37,099 bases of DNA. Source: an uncultured Bacteroidaceae bacterium. GTDB taxonomy: Bacteria; Bacteroidota; Bacteroidia; Bacteroidales; Bacteroidaceae. Below the pieces are notes generated by a model. That model was not told the origin of the DNA and made no database searches. It saw only the letters and a program-made list of their open reading frames with translations. Within the stretch, counting starts at the first letter, position 1; every line of letters begins with the position of its first letter. The stretch lies in the NCBI GenBank assembly GCA_905233765.1, contig CAJOCU010000028.1:1-37099 (forward strand), given 5' to 3'. Shown here piece by piece: positions 25,812-34,030 of the stretch. Both the position numbers and the translations under genes were made by a program.

Positions 25812-27688
25812 CCTCCTATTTGTCTATTTTAAAGGAGTATTTTGGTTTTACCTCCTTTCGTGGCATCCAGCAGGAGATCATCGAGAGTATCGGTGCAGGG
25901 CGCGACACGCTGGGGCTAATGCCCACAGGTGGTGGAAAGAGCATCACTTTTCAGGTGCCAGCATTGGCCATGGATGGCATCTGCCTAGTCATTAGCCCCC
26001 TTATCGCTTTGATGAAGGACCAGGTTGTGCACCTTCGGCAACGTGGTATCAAAGCCGCTGCAATCTATACGGGAATGACTCACGACGAGGTCCTCGTGGC
26101 GCTGGAGAACTGCATCTTCGGCAATTTCAAGTTCCTGTATGTCTCTCCCGAACGCCTTTCGTCAGAGCTGTTTCAGGCCAAGCTCCGACACATGAAGGTG
26201 AGTTTTATCACCGTCGATGAGGCACATTGTATTTCGCAGTGGGGCTACGACTTCCGCCCTTCCTACACCCAAATCGTTACCATTCGCAAGTTGCTGCCAT
26301 CGGTGCCGCTGTTGGCACTGACAGCCACAGCCACGCCCGCCGTCGTCGAAGATATCCAGAGGCAGTTGGGCTTCCGCGAGCCCAATGTGAAACGCATGAG
26401 CTTCGTGAGGCACAATCTAGCCTATTCCGTGCGACGAGTCGTTGCCACGAGAGAACAGACGGTCCTTGAGCTCCTGCAGGAACACCCCGGTTCTTCCATT
26501 GTTTATACGCGCAGTCGAATAGGTACATATGAGTTGGCCTCTTGGCTGTCATCCCGTGGCATTTCTGCGGCCCATTTTCATGCTGGGCTGACCCATCGCG
26601 AGAAAAGCGAGCGTGCTGAAGCCTGGCAGCGAGGCGACATCCGTGTGATGGTAGCCACGAATGCCTTTGGGATGGGCATAGATAAACCCGATGTGCGCAG
26701 TGTGATTCACTACGATGTTCCAGATTCGCCCGAAGCCTACTTCCAGGAGGCAGGTCGTGCCGGTCGCGATGGTGCCCCGGCAGCAGCCATTCTTCTTCAC
26801 GACAGCCGTTCTGTAGCGACGCTCAAGCGCCGTGTTGAAGACAACTTTCCTCCCGAGGAGTATGTAGCACAGGTTTACGAGGATGTCTGCTGTTATCTGC
26901 AGCTGGCGATGGGCGATGGCTATGGCGTCACGCGCGAATTTGCGTTGGAGAAGTTCTGTCAGGCGTTTCGTCATTTTCCCGTGCGAGCCTACAGCGCCCT
27001 CCAGCTCCTCTCGCGTGCCGGCTATATCGAGTGGGCCGATGCCGAGGAGAACCACAGCCGCGTCATGATGAGTTGCCAGCGACAGGAACTCTATACCTTC
27101 CAGCTTTCGCCTGCTATGGAGCGAATTCTGCACTACCTGTTGCGCACCTGCACGGGCATCTTCAGTGAGTATGCCTATATCGACGAGCGTGAGATGGGAC
27201 ATACACTGGGTATGACAGAACAGTTGGTGATGGAGCAGCTGCTGGAGCTCAGTCGTCGCCATATCTTGAAGTTCATTCCCCGTAAGTTCATTCCTTATAT
27301 CACCTTCGTTCAGCGCCGCTTGGATCGTGAGGATATTGTGCTCCCGAAAAACGTCTATGCGGATCGCAAGCATGAGATGGATGAACGTGTGCAGACGATG
27401 ATTGCCTACCTGCTCACTCCCGAGTGTCGCAGCTCCTTCTTGGTGTCCTATTTCGGCGAGACGGATGCAGCCGATTGCGGCGTATGTGATAACTGCACGG
27501 GGGGAACACCCGTGACAGCTCCCGTGATGACGGATGAGGCCTTGATGCAACGGATTCTTGATCTTGTTGCCAAGGAAGCCCCCAGTTCTTTTACGCAAAT
27601 CCACTTTCCCGATATTCCCGACAGCCGTTTGGGAGACCTTCTGCATCGCATGAAGGAGGAGGAACTTCTGCCCCCTAGCTTGACATAA
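25808..27688 (+). CDS. recQ: ATP-dependent DNA helicase RecQ
   Basis: The 626-residue protein has motif I MPTGGGKS (38-45) and the DEAH box (137-140, VDEAHCISQWGYDFRPSY). Motif VI is GRAGRDG. The RecQ zinc site is formed by C540, C557, C560 and C563 (DCGVCDNC), followed by a short C-terminal winged-helix-like tail. No clear HRDC domain is visible. It unwinds DNA 3'-5' and feeds RecJ. It overlaps recJ by four bases. Confidence 0.96.
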   Translation: MTSYLSILKEYFGFTSFRGIQQEIIESIGAGRDTLGLMPTGGGKSITFQVPALAMDGICLVISPLIALMKDQVVHLRQRGIKAAAIYTGMTHDEVLVALENCIFGNFKFLYVSPERLSSELFQAKLRHMKVSFITVDEAHCISQWGYDFRPSYTQIVTIRKLLPSVPLLALTATATPAVVEDIQRQLGFREPNVKRMSFVRHNLAYSVRRVVATREQTVLELLQEHPGSSIVYTRSRIGTYELASWLSSRGISAAHFHAGLTHREKSERAEAWQRGDIRVMVATNAFGMGIDKPDVRSVIHYDVPDSPEAYFQEAGRAGRDGAPAAAILLHDSRSVATLKRRVEDNFPPEEYVAQVYEDVCCYLQLAMGDGYGVTREFALEKFCQAFRHFPVRAYSALQLLSRAGYIEWADAEENHSRVMMSCQRQELYTFQLSPAMERILHYLLRTCTGIFSEYAYIDEREMGHTLGMTEQLVMEQLLELSRRHILKFIPRKFIPYITFVQRRLDREDIVLPKNVYADRKHEMDERVQTMIAYLLTPECRSSFLVSYFGETDAADCGVCDNCTGGTPVTAPVMTDEALMQRILDLVAKEAPSSFTQIHFPDIPDSRLGDLLHRMKEEELLPPSLT

Positions 27689-27698
27689 GCTTGATTTT

Positions 27699-27718
27699 AC
27701 GACCAGAAAGTCGTTTTT
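27699..27718 (+). terminator. Weak candidate terminator after recQ
   Basis: The short stem ACGAC (27699-27703) and GTCGT (27710-27714) with a 6-base loop is followed by TTTT. Only five base pairs are present, so this is tentative. Confidence 0.35.
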
Positions 27719-27754
27719 GTGGCCTTTTGCCCTCGCGTTTTGCTGTTATTTTAT

Positions 27755-27762
27755 TACTTTTG
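27755..27762 (+). promoter_or_regulatory. -7 box of the threonine operon
   Basis: TACTTTTG matches TAnnTTTG, 20 bases before the thrA ATG at 27783; TTTTG ends 12 bases upstream. No threonine-rich leader peptide or attenuator is visible in the short leader. Confidence 0.6.
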
Positions 27763-27782
27763 CGCGCAAAATGTGAAGATAC

Positions 27783-30212
27783 ATGAAAGTCCTTAAGTTT
27801 GGCGGCAGCAGTGTTGGCTCCGCAGAAAGCATCCTCAGTGTCAAACGCATCGTCGAAGCGCAGACGGACCCTGTGATTGTGGTCGTTTCTGCCCTAGGCG
27901 GCATCACGGATCAACTCATCCGCACCTCTCAGCTCGCTGTCAATGGCGATGTGACCTACCTGACATCCTATGCCGAGATGGCGCAGCGCCATCACATGAT
28001 GATTGAAGCTGTCATCCCTTCCGGTGCGGGACGCGACACGCTGATGCGTATTGTCGATGGTCTGCTCGAGGAATTACGATCCATCTACCAGGGTGTCTAT
28101 CTCATCCGCGATCTCTCGCCCAAGACGCAGGCCGCCATCGTCAGCTATGGCGAGCGTCTCAGCAGCCAGATTGTGGCTACGCTCATCCGCGATGCCAAAT
28201 GGCTCGACAGTCGCGAGTTCATCAAGACCGAGGTCAAGGGCGGGCGCTCGCTTCTGGCCAGTGAACTGACGAATCGCCTCGTCCGCGAGACGTGGAAGAC
28301 GCTCCCGAAGGTCTCCCTCGTGCCGGGCTTCATCTCCACCGATGCCGAGAGTGGCGAGGTGACCAACCTCGGCCGTGGCGGCTCGGACTACACCGCCAGC
28401 ATCATCGCCGCCGCATTGGATGCCAGCGTGCTGGAGATATGGACGGATGTCGATGGTTTCATGACCGCCGACCCGCGCGTCATCTCCTCGGCCTACGTCA
28501 TCCCCGAACTCTCCTACATCGAGGCGATGGAGCTCTGCAACTTCGGTGCCAAGGTGGTCTATCCCCCGACCATCTATCCCGTCTGCATCAAGAACATCCC
28601 CATCCTCATCAAGAACACCTTCAACCCCGACGCGCCCGGCACCATCATCAAGAAGGAGGTGGCCGACGACTCGCGCTCCATCAAGGGCATCAGCTCCATC
28701 AAGGGTACTACGCTTATCACTGTCAGCGGTCTGTCCATGGTGGGTGTCATCGGTGTCAACCGCCGTATCTTCTCAGTCCTGGCCGAAAACGGCATCTCGG
28801 TGTTCATGGTGTCGCAGGCCTCGTCGGAGAACAGCACCAGTATTGGTGTGCGCGACGAGGACGCTGCTGAGGCTTGCCGCGTCCTCAACGAGGAGTTTGC
28901 CAAGGAAATTGAGACGGGCTCCATGTTCCGGATGCAGGCAGAATGCAACCTGGCCACCGTCGCCGTCGTGGGCGAGAACATGAAGCACACGCCCGGTATC
29001 GCCGGCAAGCTTTTCGGAACCCTTGGCCGTTCGGGTATCAGCGTCATCGCCTGTGCCCAGGGCGCCTCTGAGACCAATATCTCGTTCGTCGTGGATTCGC
29101 AGTACCTTCGCAAGACGTTGAACGTCATCCACGATGCCTTCTTCCTCTCCGAGTACCAGGTGTTGAACCTCTTCCTCTGCGGTGTAGGCACTGTGGGCGC
29201 TTCGCTCATCGAGCAGATCGCCTCGCAGCAGCAGAAACTGATGCACGAGCAGGGCTTGAAGCTCAACATCGTGGGCCTCGCCAGCAGCCGCAAGGCGCTT
29301 TTCTCACGCGACGGCCTCGACCTCACCCACTACCGCGAACTCTTGGACAGCGCTCCAGCCAGCGACCTCAACCGTCTGCGCGACGAGGTCATAGGGATGA
29401 ATATCTTCAATTCCGTCTTCGTGGATTGCACGGCCTCGCCCGAGGTGGCCAGCCTCTACAAAGAGTTCCTGGAGCATAACATCAACGTCGTGGCGGCCAA
29501 CAAGATTGCTGCCAGCAGCGACTATGAGAGCTACCACGAGCTCAAGACCATCGCCCAGCGGCGTGGCGTCAAGTTCCTCTTCGAGACCAATGTGGGCGCA
29601 GGCCTGCCCATCATCCGCACCATCAACGACCTGATCCACTCGGGCGACAAGATCCTGCGCATTGAGGCCGTCCTCAGCGGCACACTCAACTTCATCTTCA
29701 ACAAGATCAGCGCCGATGTGCCTTTCTCCCAGACCGTTCGCATGGCCAAGGACGAAGGCTACAGCGAGCCCGACCCCCGCATCGACCTCAGTGGTAAGGA
29801 TGTCATCCGCAAGCTCGTCATCCTCACGCGTGAGGCCGGTTATCAGATAGAGCAGTCCGATGTGGAGGCTGACCTCTTCATCCCGCAGACGTTCTTCAAC
29901 GGCGATGTCGAGACGTTCTGGCAGAACCTGCCGTCGCTCGATGCCGACTTCGAATCGCGGCGCGAGCGCGTCGAGGGCGAGGGCAAGCGCTGGCGTTTCG
30001 TAGCGAAATATGAGGATGGTCACGCTCGTGTCTCGTTGGCCGAGATTCCCGAGAACCATCCCTTCTACCGCCTCGAAGGCAGCAACAACATTGTCATGCT
30101 CACCACTGAGCGCTACCGCGAATACCCCATGCTCATTCAGGGCTATGGTGCCGGTGCCAGCGTCACCGCTGCCGGTGTGTTTGCGGATATTATGTCTATT
30201 GCAAATATATAA
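27783..30212 (+). CDS. thrA: Bifunctional aspartate kinase / homoserine dehydrogenase
   Basis: The 809-residue protein starts with the aspartokinase domain (KFGGSSVGS at 5-13). Two ACT-like regulatory segments follow in the region of about 315-455 (TLITVSGLSMVGVIGVNRRI and LATVAVVGENMKHTPGIAGK). The homoserine dehydrogenase half has its NAD(P) motif CGVGTVGASL near 460-470 and the catalytic-region segment LSGTLNFIFNKI. It catalyses the first and third steps from aspartate to homoserine and is probably feedback-inhibited by threonine. Its TAA overlaps the ATG of the next gene by one base (TAATG), which predicts translational coupling. Confidence 0.97.
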   Translation: MKVLKFGGSSVGSAESILSVKRIVEAQTDPVIVVVSALGGITDQLIRTSQLAVNGDVTYLTSYAEMAQRHHMMIEAVIPSGAGRDTLMRIVDGLLEELRSIYQGVYLIRDLSPKTQAAIVSYGERLSSQIVATLIRDAKWLDSREFIKTEVKGGRSLLASELTNRLVRETWKTLPKVSLVPGFISTDAESGEVTNLGRGGSDYTASIIAAALDASVLEIWTDVDGFMTADPRVISSAYVIPELSYIEAMELCNFGAKVVYPPTIYPVCIKNIPILIKNTFNPDAPGTIIKKEVADDSRSIKGISSIKGTTLITVSGLSMVGVIGVNRRIFSVLAENGISVFMVSQASSENSTSIGVRDEDAAEACRVLNEEFAKEIETGSMFRMQAECNLATVAVVGENMKHTPGIAGKLFGTLGRSGISVIACAQGASETNISFVVDSQYLRKTLNVIHDAFFLSEYQVLNLFLCGVGTVGASLIEQIASQQQKLMHEQGLKLNIVGLASSRKALFSRDGLDLTHYRELLDSAPASDLNRLRDEVIGMNIFNSVFVDCTASPEVASLYKEFLEHNINVVAANKIAASSDYESYHELKTIAQRRGVKFLFETNVGAGLPIIRTINDLIHSGDKILRIEAVLSGTLNFIFNKISADVPFSQTVRMAKDEGYSEPDPRIDLSGKDVIRKLVILTREAGYQIEQSDVEADLFIPQTFFNGDVETFWQNLPSLDADFESRRERVEGEGKRWRFVAKYEDGHARVSLAEIPENHPFYRLEGSNNIVMLTTERYREYPMLIQGYGAGASVTAAGVFADIMSIANI

Positions 30213-31525
30213 TGAAACACCTCATCATCCTCGGCGACGGCATGGCTGACTGGCACGTCCCTTCGTTGGGCGGCAAGACGCTGTTGCAGTATGCCGACAC
30301 ACCCGCGATGGACTGGCTGGCACGCAACGGGCGTAACGGCCTGCTGAAGACCGTGCCCGACGGCTTCCATCCTGGCAGCGAAGTCGCCAACAGCAGCATC
30401 CTCGGCTACGACCAGCACCTCGTTTATGAGGGGCGCGGCCCCTTGGAGGCTGCCAGCATCGGCGTGGAACTCGAGCCGGGTGACTTGGCGCTGCGCTGCA
30501 ACTTCGTGTGCATCGAGGGCGACATCCTCAAGAACCACTCCTGCGGTCGCCTCGAAACGGAAGAGGGCGACGTGCTCATCAAGTTCCTCAACGAACATCT
30601 GGCCAATGACCCGCGTTATGGCGGTCGTGTCCATTTCTACACCGGCGTACAGTACCGCCACCTCCTCGTCATCAAAGGCGGTAACAAGCACATCCAATGC
30701 ACCCCTCCACACGATATTCCCGGACAGCCCTGGAAGCAGTACCAGATTCAGGCTCTCCCCGCCCTCGCTCGGCTCGAAGAGACGCTTGACCCTTCAAGAA
30801 CAGAGGAGGGGTCGGGGGAGGGGCCCGAAGCCACCGCCTCCCTTCTCCGCGACCTCGTCCGCCGCTCTCAGGAACTGCTTCCTACGCATCAGTTAAATAA
30901 GGAACGCGCGCGCGAGGGAAAAGATATGGCATCGAGCATCTGGCCGTGGGGTGGGGGCTACCGCCCGCAGATGCTCCCCTTGACCGAACGCTTCCCCGAT
31001 CAGATCCACGAGGGGGCTGTCATCACGGCCGTCGATCTCATCCGCGGCATCGGCCATTATGCCGGTCTCCGCGTCATCAATGTCCCAGGTGCCACGGGCC
31101 TCTACGACACCAACTTCGAGGGCAAGGCACAGGCCGCCATCGATGCTTTCCGTGCTGGCGCCGACTTCGTCTATCTTCACGTCGAAGCCTCCGATGAGGC
31201 CGGTCACGACGGCTCCGTACCCCTCAAACTCCAAACCATCGAGGACCTCGACCATAGGCTGATACAGCCAATATTGAAGGAGTTAGCCAACGGCGATGCC
31301 GAAGGCATCGCAGTTGGCTTATTACCCGACCATCCCACTCCCTGCGAGCACCGCACACACACCGCAGACCCCATTCCCTTCTGCATCTACTATCCTGGCA
31401 TCGAGCCCGATGCCGTGCAGACCTTCGACGAGGATGCTGCTCGCGATGGTGCCTACGGTCTGCTCGAGGGGGATGAATTTATCAAGTTGTTTATGGAGAA
31501 CGGTCCCTTAAATGCTAAACGTTAA
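30212..31525 (+). CDS. ApgM-type phosphoglycerate mutase-like protein, predicted homoserine kinase analogue
   Basis: The 437-residue protein belongs to the archaeal-type cofactor-independent phosphoglycerate mutase family of the alkaline phosphatase superfamily. Evidence is ILGDGMAD (6-13, metal ligand D9), GSEVANSSILGYD (55-67), and LPDHPTPCEHRTHTADP near the C-terminus. It lies between thrA and thrC where homoserine kinase (thrB) is expected, and no GHMP-kinase-type thrB is seen. Genome-context work has proposed this lineage as a functional analogue of homoserine kinase, and the one-base overlap with thrA supports a threonine role. It carries an extra low-complexity stretch (TEEGSGEGPEA, about 197-207) from a repeat arm, and a second region overlaps a near-perfect palindrome (31285-31319). 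The last residues (NAKR) are encoded by the heptamer array before thrC. Confidence 0.85.
   Translation: MKHLIILGDGMADWHVPSLGGKTLLQYADTPAMDWLARNGRNGLLKTVPDGFHPGSEVANSSILGYDQHLVYEGRGPLEAASIGVELEPGDLALRCNFVCIEGDILKNHSCGRLETEEGDVLIKFLNEHLANDPRYGGRVHFYTGVQYRHLLVIKGGNKHIQCTPPHDIPGQPWKQYQIQALPALARLEETLDPSRTEEGSGEGPEATASLLRDLVRRSQELLPTHQLNKERAREGKDMASSIWPWGGGYRPQMLPLTERFPDQIHEGAVITAVDLIRGIGHYAGLRVINVPGATGLYDTNFEGKAQAAIDAFRAGADFVYLHVEASDEAGHDGSVPLKLQTIEDLDHRLIQPILKELANGDAEGIAVGLLPDHPTPCEHRTHTADPIPFCIYYPGIEPDAVQTFDEDAARDGAYGLLEGDEFIKLFMENGPLNAKR
30801..30825. repeat. Single arm of the G/C-rich element inside the apgM-like gene (copy C)
   Basis: The run GAGGAGGGGTCGGGGGAGGG resembles the arm found in era and thrC (AACAGGGGAGGGGTTAGGGG). 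It is read in a different codon phase, giving TEEGSGEG. Only one arm is present and the match is imperfect. Confidence 0.6.
31285..31319. repeat. Near-perfect 16-bp hairpin inside the apgM-like gene
   Basis: The arms 31285-31300 (AGCCAACGGCGATGCC) and 31304-31319 pair at 15 of 16 positions around the 3-base loop GAA. They encode ELANGDAEGIAVGLL, just before the conserved LPDHPTPCEHR block. Confidence 0.8.
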
Positions 31526-31528
31526 ACG
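31515..31528 (+). repeat. Heptamer pair TTAAACG at the apgM-like/thrC junction
   Basis: CTAAACG and TTAAACG are directly adjacent and end three bases before the thrC ATG. They encode the last residues and stop codon (TAA at 31523-31525) of the upstream gene. Confidence 0.7.
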
Positions 31529-31531
31529 ATA

Positions 31532-32917
31532 ATGTATTATTATAGCACCAACCATACTGCCGCTCGCGCCACGCTGCGCGACGCTGTCGTACGTGGCCTC
31601 GCTGAGGACCGCGGCCTGTATATGCCCGAAGTCATCAAACAACTGCCAGCCTCGTTCTGGGACGAGATCGGCGAGCTGTCTTTTCAGGACGTGGCCTACC
31701 GCGTGGCCGATGCCTTCTTCGGCGAGGACGTGGAAGCCGACGCGCTCCGCAAAATCGTCAATGACACCCTGGCCTTCGACTGCCCCGTCGTGAAGGTCGA
31801 GGACAACATCTACGCCCTCGAACTCTTCCACGGTCCCACCCTGGCCTTCAAGGATGTTGGCGCTCGTTTCATGGCGCGCCTTTTACGTTACTTTGCTCCC
31901 GCGGACGGCGGGAGCAAAGTAAACGTATTAGTTGCCACCTCCGGCGACACCGGTTCTGCCGTCGCCAATGGCTTCCTCGGCGTAGAGGGAATCCATGTCT
32001 ATGTCCTCTATCCCAAGGGTAAGGTGTCGCCTATTCAGGAGTGTCAGTTTACGACCCTCGGACAGAACATCACGGCCATCGAGGTCGATGGCGTCTTCGA
32101 CGACTGCCAGGCCCTCGTCAAGTCCGCCTTCATGGACAAGGAGCTGAACGCGCACATGCGTCTCACCTCCGCCAACAGCATCAACGTCGCTCGCTTCCTC
32201 CCCCAGGCCTTCTATTATTTCTGGGCTTACGCACAGCTCACTAAGTTAAATGCCGGAACGGCATTTAACTTAGTAACTTGTGTTCCCTCCGGCAACTTCG
32301 GCAACATCTGTTCTTCCCTCTTCGGCCACGTCATGGGTCTGCCCGTGAAGCGCTTCATTGCCGCCAACAACGCCAATAGCGTCTTCTACGAGTACCTGCA
32401 GAGCGGTGAGTATCGTCCGCGTCCCTCCGTGCAGACCATCGCCAACGCCATGGATGTCGGCGACCCCTCCAACTTCGCCCGCATCCTTGACCTCTACAAC
32501 CGCGAGGATGTGCTTAAGCAGCTTGGATTTGCCGTCCTGCCACAACCTCAAGAGCATCATTCCCCCCGCCCCAACAGGGGAGGGGTTAGGGGAGGGGCCT
32601 CTTTTATAAGCGGCGCCACCTACTCCGACGACCAGATTGCCGAGACCATGCGTGACTGCTATGCCCGCACCGGCTACATCCTCGACCCCCATGGTGCCTG
32701 TGGCTACCGTGCCTTGAAAGAGCAACTTCAGCCCGATGAAATCGGCATTTTCTTGGAGACGGCCCATCCCGCCAAGTTCAAGGACACCGTCGATCGCATC
32801 CTCGCCATCGACCTTCCCATCCCCGAGAAACTGCAGGCCTTCATGCGTGGCACCAAGCAGTCCGTTCCCCTCCCCAAGGACTTCTCCGCCTTCAAGGCTT
32901 TCCTGATGCGGCAATAG
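31532..32917 (+). CDS. thrC: Threonine synthase with repeat-derived loops
   Basis: The 461-residue PLP enzyme converts O-phosphohomoserine to threonine, the last step of the pathway. The PLP lysine is K107 in GPTLAFKDVGARFM; the phosphate-binding loop is ATSGDTGSAVA (135-145); VPSGNFGNI and LDPHGACGYRAL are also present. The family in this phylum is usually about 430-437 residues. The excess includes SPRPNRGGVRGGA (344-356), encoded by one arm of the G/C-rich element. Two perfect palindromes in the coding sequence (31888-31922 and 32240-32274) encode nonconserved loops (YFAPADGGSKV and TKLNAGTAFNL). The reading frame stays open throughout and catalytic blocks are intact. It is the last gene of the thr operon; a bidirectional terminator follows. 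Confidence 0.96.
   Translation: MYYYSTNHTAARATLRDAVVRGLAEDRGLYMPEVIKQLPASFWDEIGELSFQDVAYRVADAFFGEDVEADALRKIVNDTLAFDCPVVKVEDNIYALELFHGPTLAFKDVGARFMARLLRYFAPADGGSKVNVLVATSGDTGSAVANGFLGVEGIHVYVLYPKGKVSPIQECQFTTLGQNITAIEVDGVFDDCQALVKSAFMDKELNAHMRLTSANSINVARFLPQAFYYFWAYAQLTKLNAGTAFNLVTCVPSGNFGNICSSLFGHVMGLPVKRFIAANNANSVFYEYLQSGEYRPRPSVQTIANAMDVGDPSNFARILDLYNREDVLKQLGFAVLPQPQEHHSPRPNRGGVRGGASFISGATYSDDQIAETMRDCYARTGYILDPHGACGYRALKEQLQPDEIGIFLETAHPAKFKDTVDRILAIDLPIPEKLQAFMRGTKQSVPLPKDFSAFKAFLMRQ
31888..31922. repeat. Perfect 15-bp hairpin inside thrC
   Basis: The arms TTACTTTGCTCCCGC (31888-31902) and GCGGGAGCAAAGTAA (31908-31922) are exact complements with the 5-base loop GGACG. Past a single bulged A (31923) four further pairs form (31884-31887 with 31924-31927). 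Confidence 0.9.
32240..32274. repeat. Perfect 16-bp hairpin inside thrC
   Basis: The arms ACTAAGTTAAATGCCG (32240-32255) and its exact complement (32259-32274) surround the loop GAA. The AT-rich arm is out of character for this GC-rich gene. Confidence 0.92.
32562..32599. repeat. Single arm of the G/C-rich element inside thrC (copy D)
   Basis: The run CCCAACAGGGGAGGGGTTAG, continuing GGGAGGGGC, matches an arm of copy B in era in the same orientation and codon phase relative to the gene. The encoded peptides are accordingly SPRPNRGGVRGGA here and SPLPNRGGAGGGA in Era. Confidence 0.85.
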
Positions 32918-32939
32918 CCGTTTCTCATTGGATATAAAT

Positions 32940-32972
32940 AAGATAGGGTGAACAAATCGTTCACCCTATCTT
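32940..32972. terminator. Bidirectional terminator between thrC and recA
   Basis: The perfect 14-bp stem AAGATAGGGTGAAC (32940-32953) and its complement (32959-32972) has the loop AAATC. It lies between the convergent thrC and recA genes, with T-rich sequence on both exits (TGTCTT to the right; TATTTATATCC on the minus strand). Confidence 0.85.
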
Positions 32973-32993
32973 TGTCTTATGAGATGGCGGACT

Positions 32994-34022
32994 TTAGTCT
33001 TTCTTCTCGTTCAGCTTCTCGATGATCTTGGCCTCGAGCTCGTCACAGAGTTCGGGGTTGTCTTGGATAATCTTCTTGACAGCATCGCGGCCCTGACCAA
33101 TCTTAGAGTCGTTGTAGCTGAACCATGAACCGGACTTCTTGATGATCTCAAGTTCGACGCCCAAATCCACGATTTCACCGGCGTGGCTGATGCCTTCGCC
33201 GAAACTGATTTCGAACTCGGCCTTGCGGAAGGGAGGTGCCACCTTGTTCTTCACCACCTTCACACGTGTCTGATTACCGATTACCTCTTCACCGTCCTTA
33301 ACACTGCTGATGCGGCGGATATCCAAACGCACGCTGGAGTAGAACTTCAGTGCATTACCACCTGTGGTGGTTTCGGGATTGCCGAACATCACACCGATCT
33401 TCTCACGCAGCTGGTTGATGAAGATGCAGGTGGTCTTGGTCTTGGAGATGGTGGCGGTGAGCTTGCGTAGTGCCTGGCTCATGAGGCGTGCCTGCAGGCC
33501 TACCTTGTTGTCGCCCATATCGCCCTCGATTTCTGCCTTAGGAGTCAAGGCAGCCACGGAGTCAATGACCACGAGATCCACAGCAGCAGAGCTGATGAGC
33601 TGGTCGGCGATGGCCAGCGCCTGCTCGCCGTTGTCGGGCTGCGAGATATAGAGTTCGTCGAGGTTCACGCCCAGTTTCTGCGCATAGATGGGATCGAAGG
33701 CGTGCTCGGCATCGATGAAGGCTGCGATGCCGCCGGTCTTCTGCACCTCCGCAATGGCGTGGATGGTGAGCGTGGTCTTACCGGATGACTCCGGACCGAA
33801 GATTTCGATGATACGACCGCGAGGATAGCCGCCTACGCCGAGGGCGTGGTTCAGACCGATGCTGCCCGTAGGGATCACCTCCACCTTCTCGGCTGCCTGA
33901 CCGCCCATGCACATGATGGCTCCCTTACCGAAGTCTTTCTCTATCTTGGCCATTGCTGTCTGCAAGGCCTGCAACCGCGCCTCGCGCGGATCCAAGGGCT
34001 TTTGTTCTTCTTTCTTTGCCAT
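32994..34022 (-). CDS. recA: Recombinase RecA
   Basis: The 342-residue protein has Walker A GPESSGKT (76-83) and the segments [20 protein letters not shown] and [20 protein letters not shown] (L2 region), with the usual acidic/basic C-terminus. RecA forms filaments on ssDNA for strand exchange and SOS induction. No LexA box was recognised upstream. The spacer to the upstream dehydrogenase gene (34023-34185) is almost entirely a palindromic element, which would form the 5' leader if the two genes are cotranscribed. Confidence 0.98.
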   Translation of the reverse strand: MAKKEEQKPLDPREARLQALQTAMAKIEKDFGKGAIMCMGGQAAEKVEVIPTGSIGLNHALGVGGYPRGRIIEIFGPESSGKTTLTIHAIAEVQKTGGIAAFIDAEHAFDPIYAQKLGVNLDELYISQPDNGEQALAIADQLISSAAVDLVVIDSVAALTPKAEIEGDMGDNKVGLQARLMSQALRKLTATISKTKTTCIFINQLREKIGVMFGNPETTTGGNALKFYSSVRLDIRRISSVKDGEEVIGNQTRVKVVKNKVAPPFRKAEFEISFGEGISHAGEIVDLGVELEIIKKSGSWFSYNDSKIGQGRDAVKKIIQDNPELCDELEAKIIEKLNEKKD

Positions 34023-34030
34023 AATTTAAG

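Noticed and set aside
27689..27782. Threonine attenuator or riboswitch before thrA
   Set aside because: The leader after the promoter box is about 20 bases, with no leader peptide rich in Thr/Ile and no alternative hairpins.
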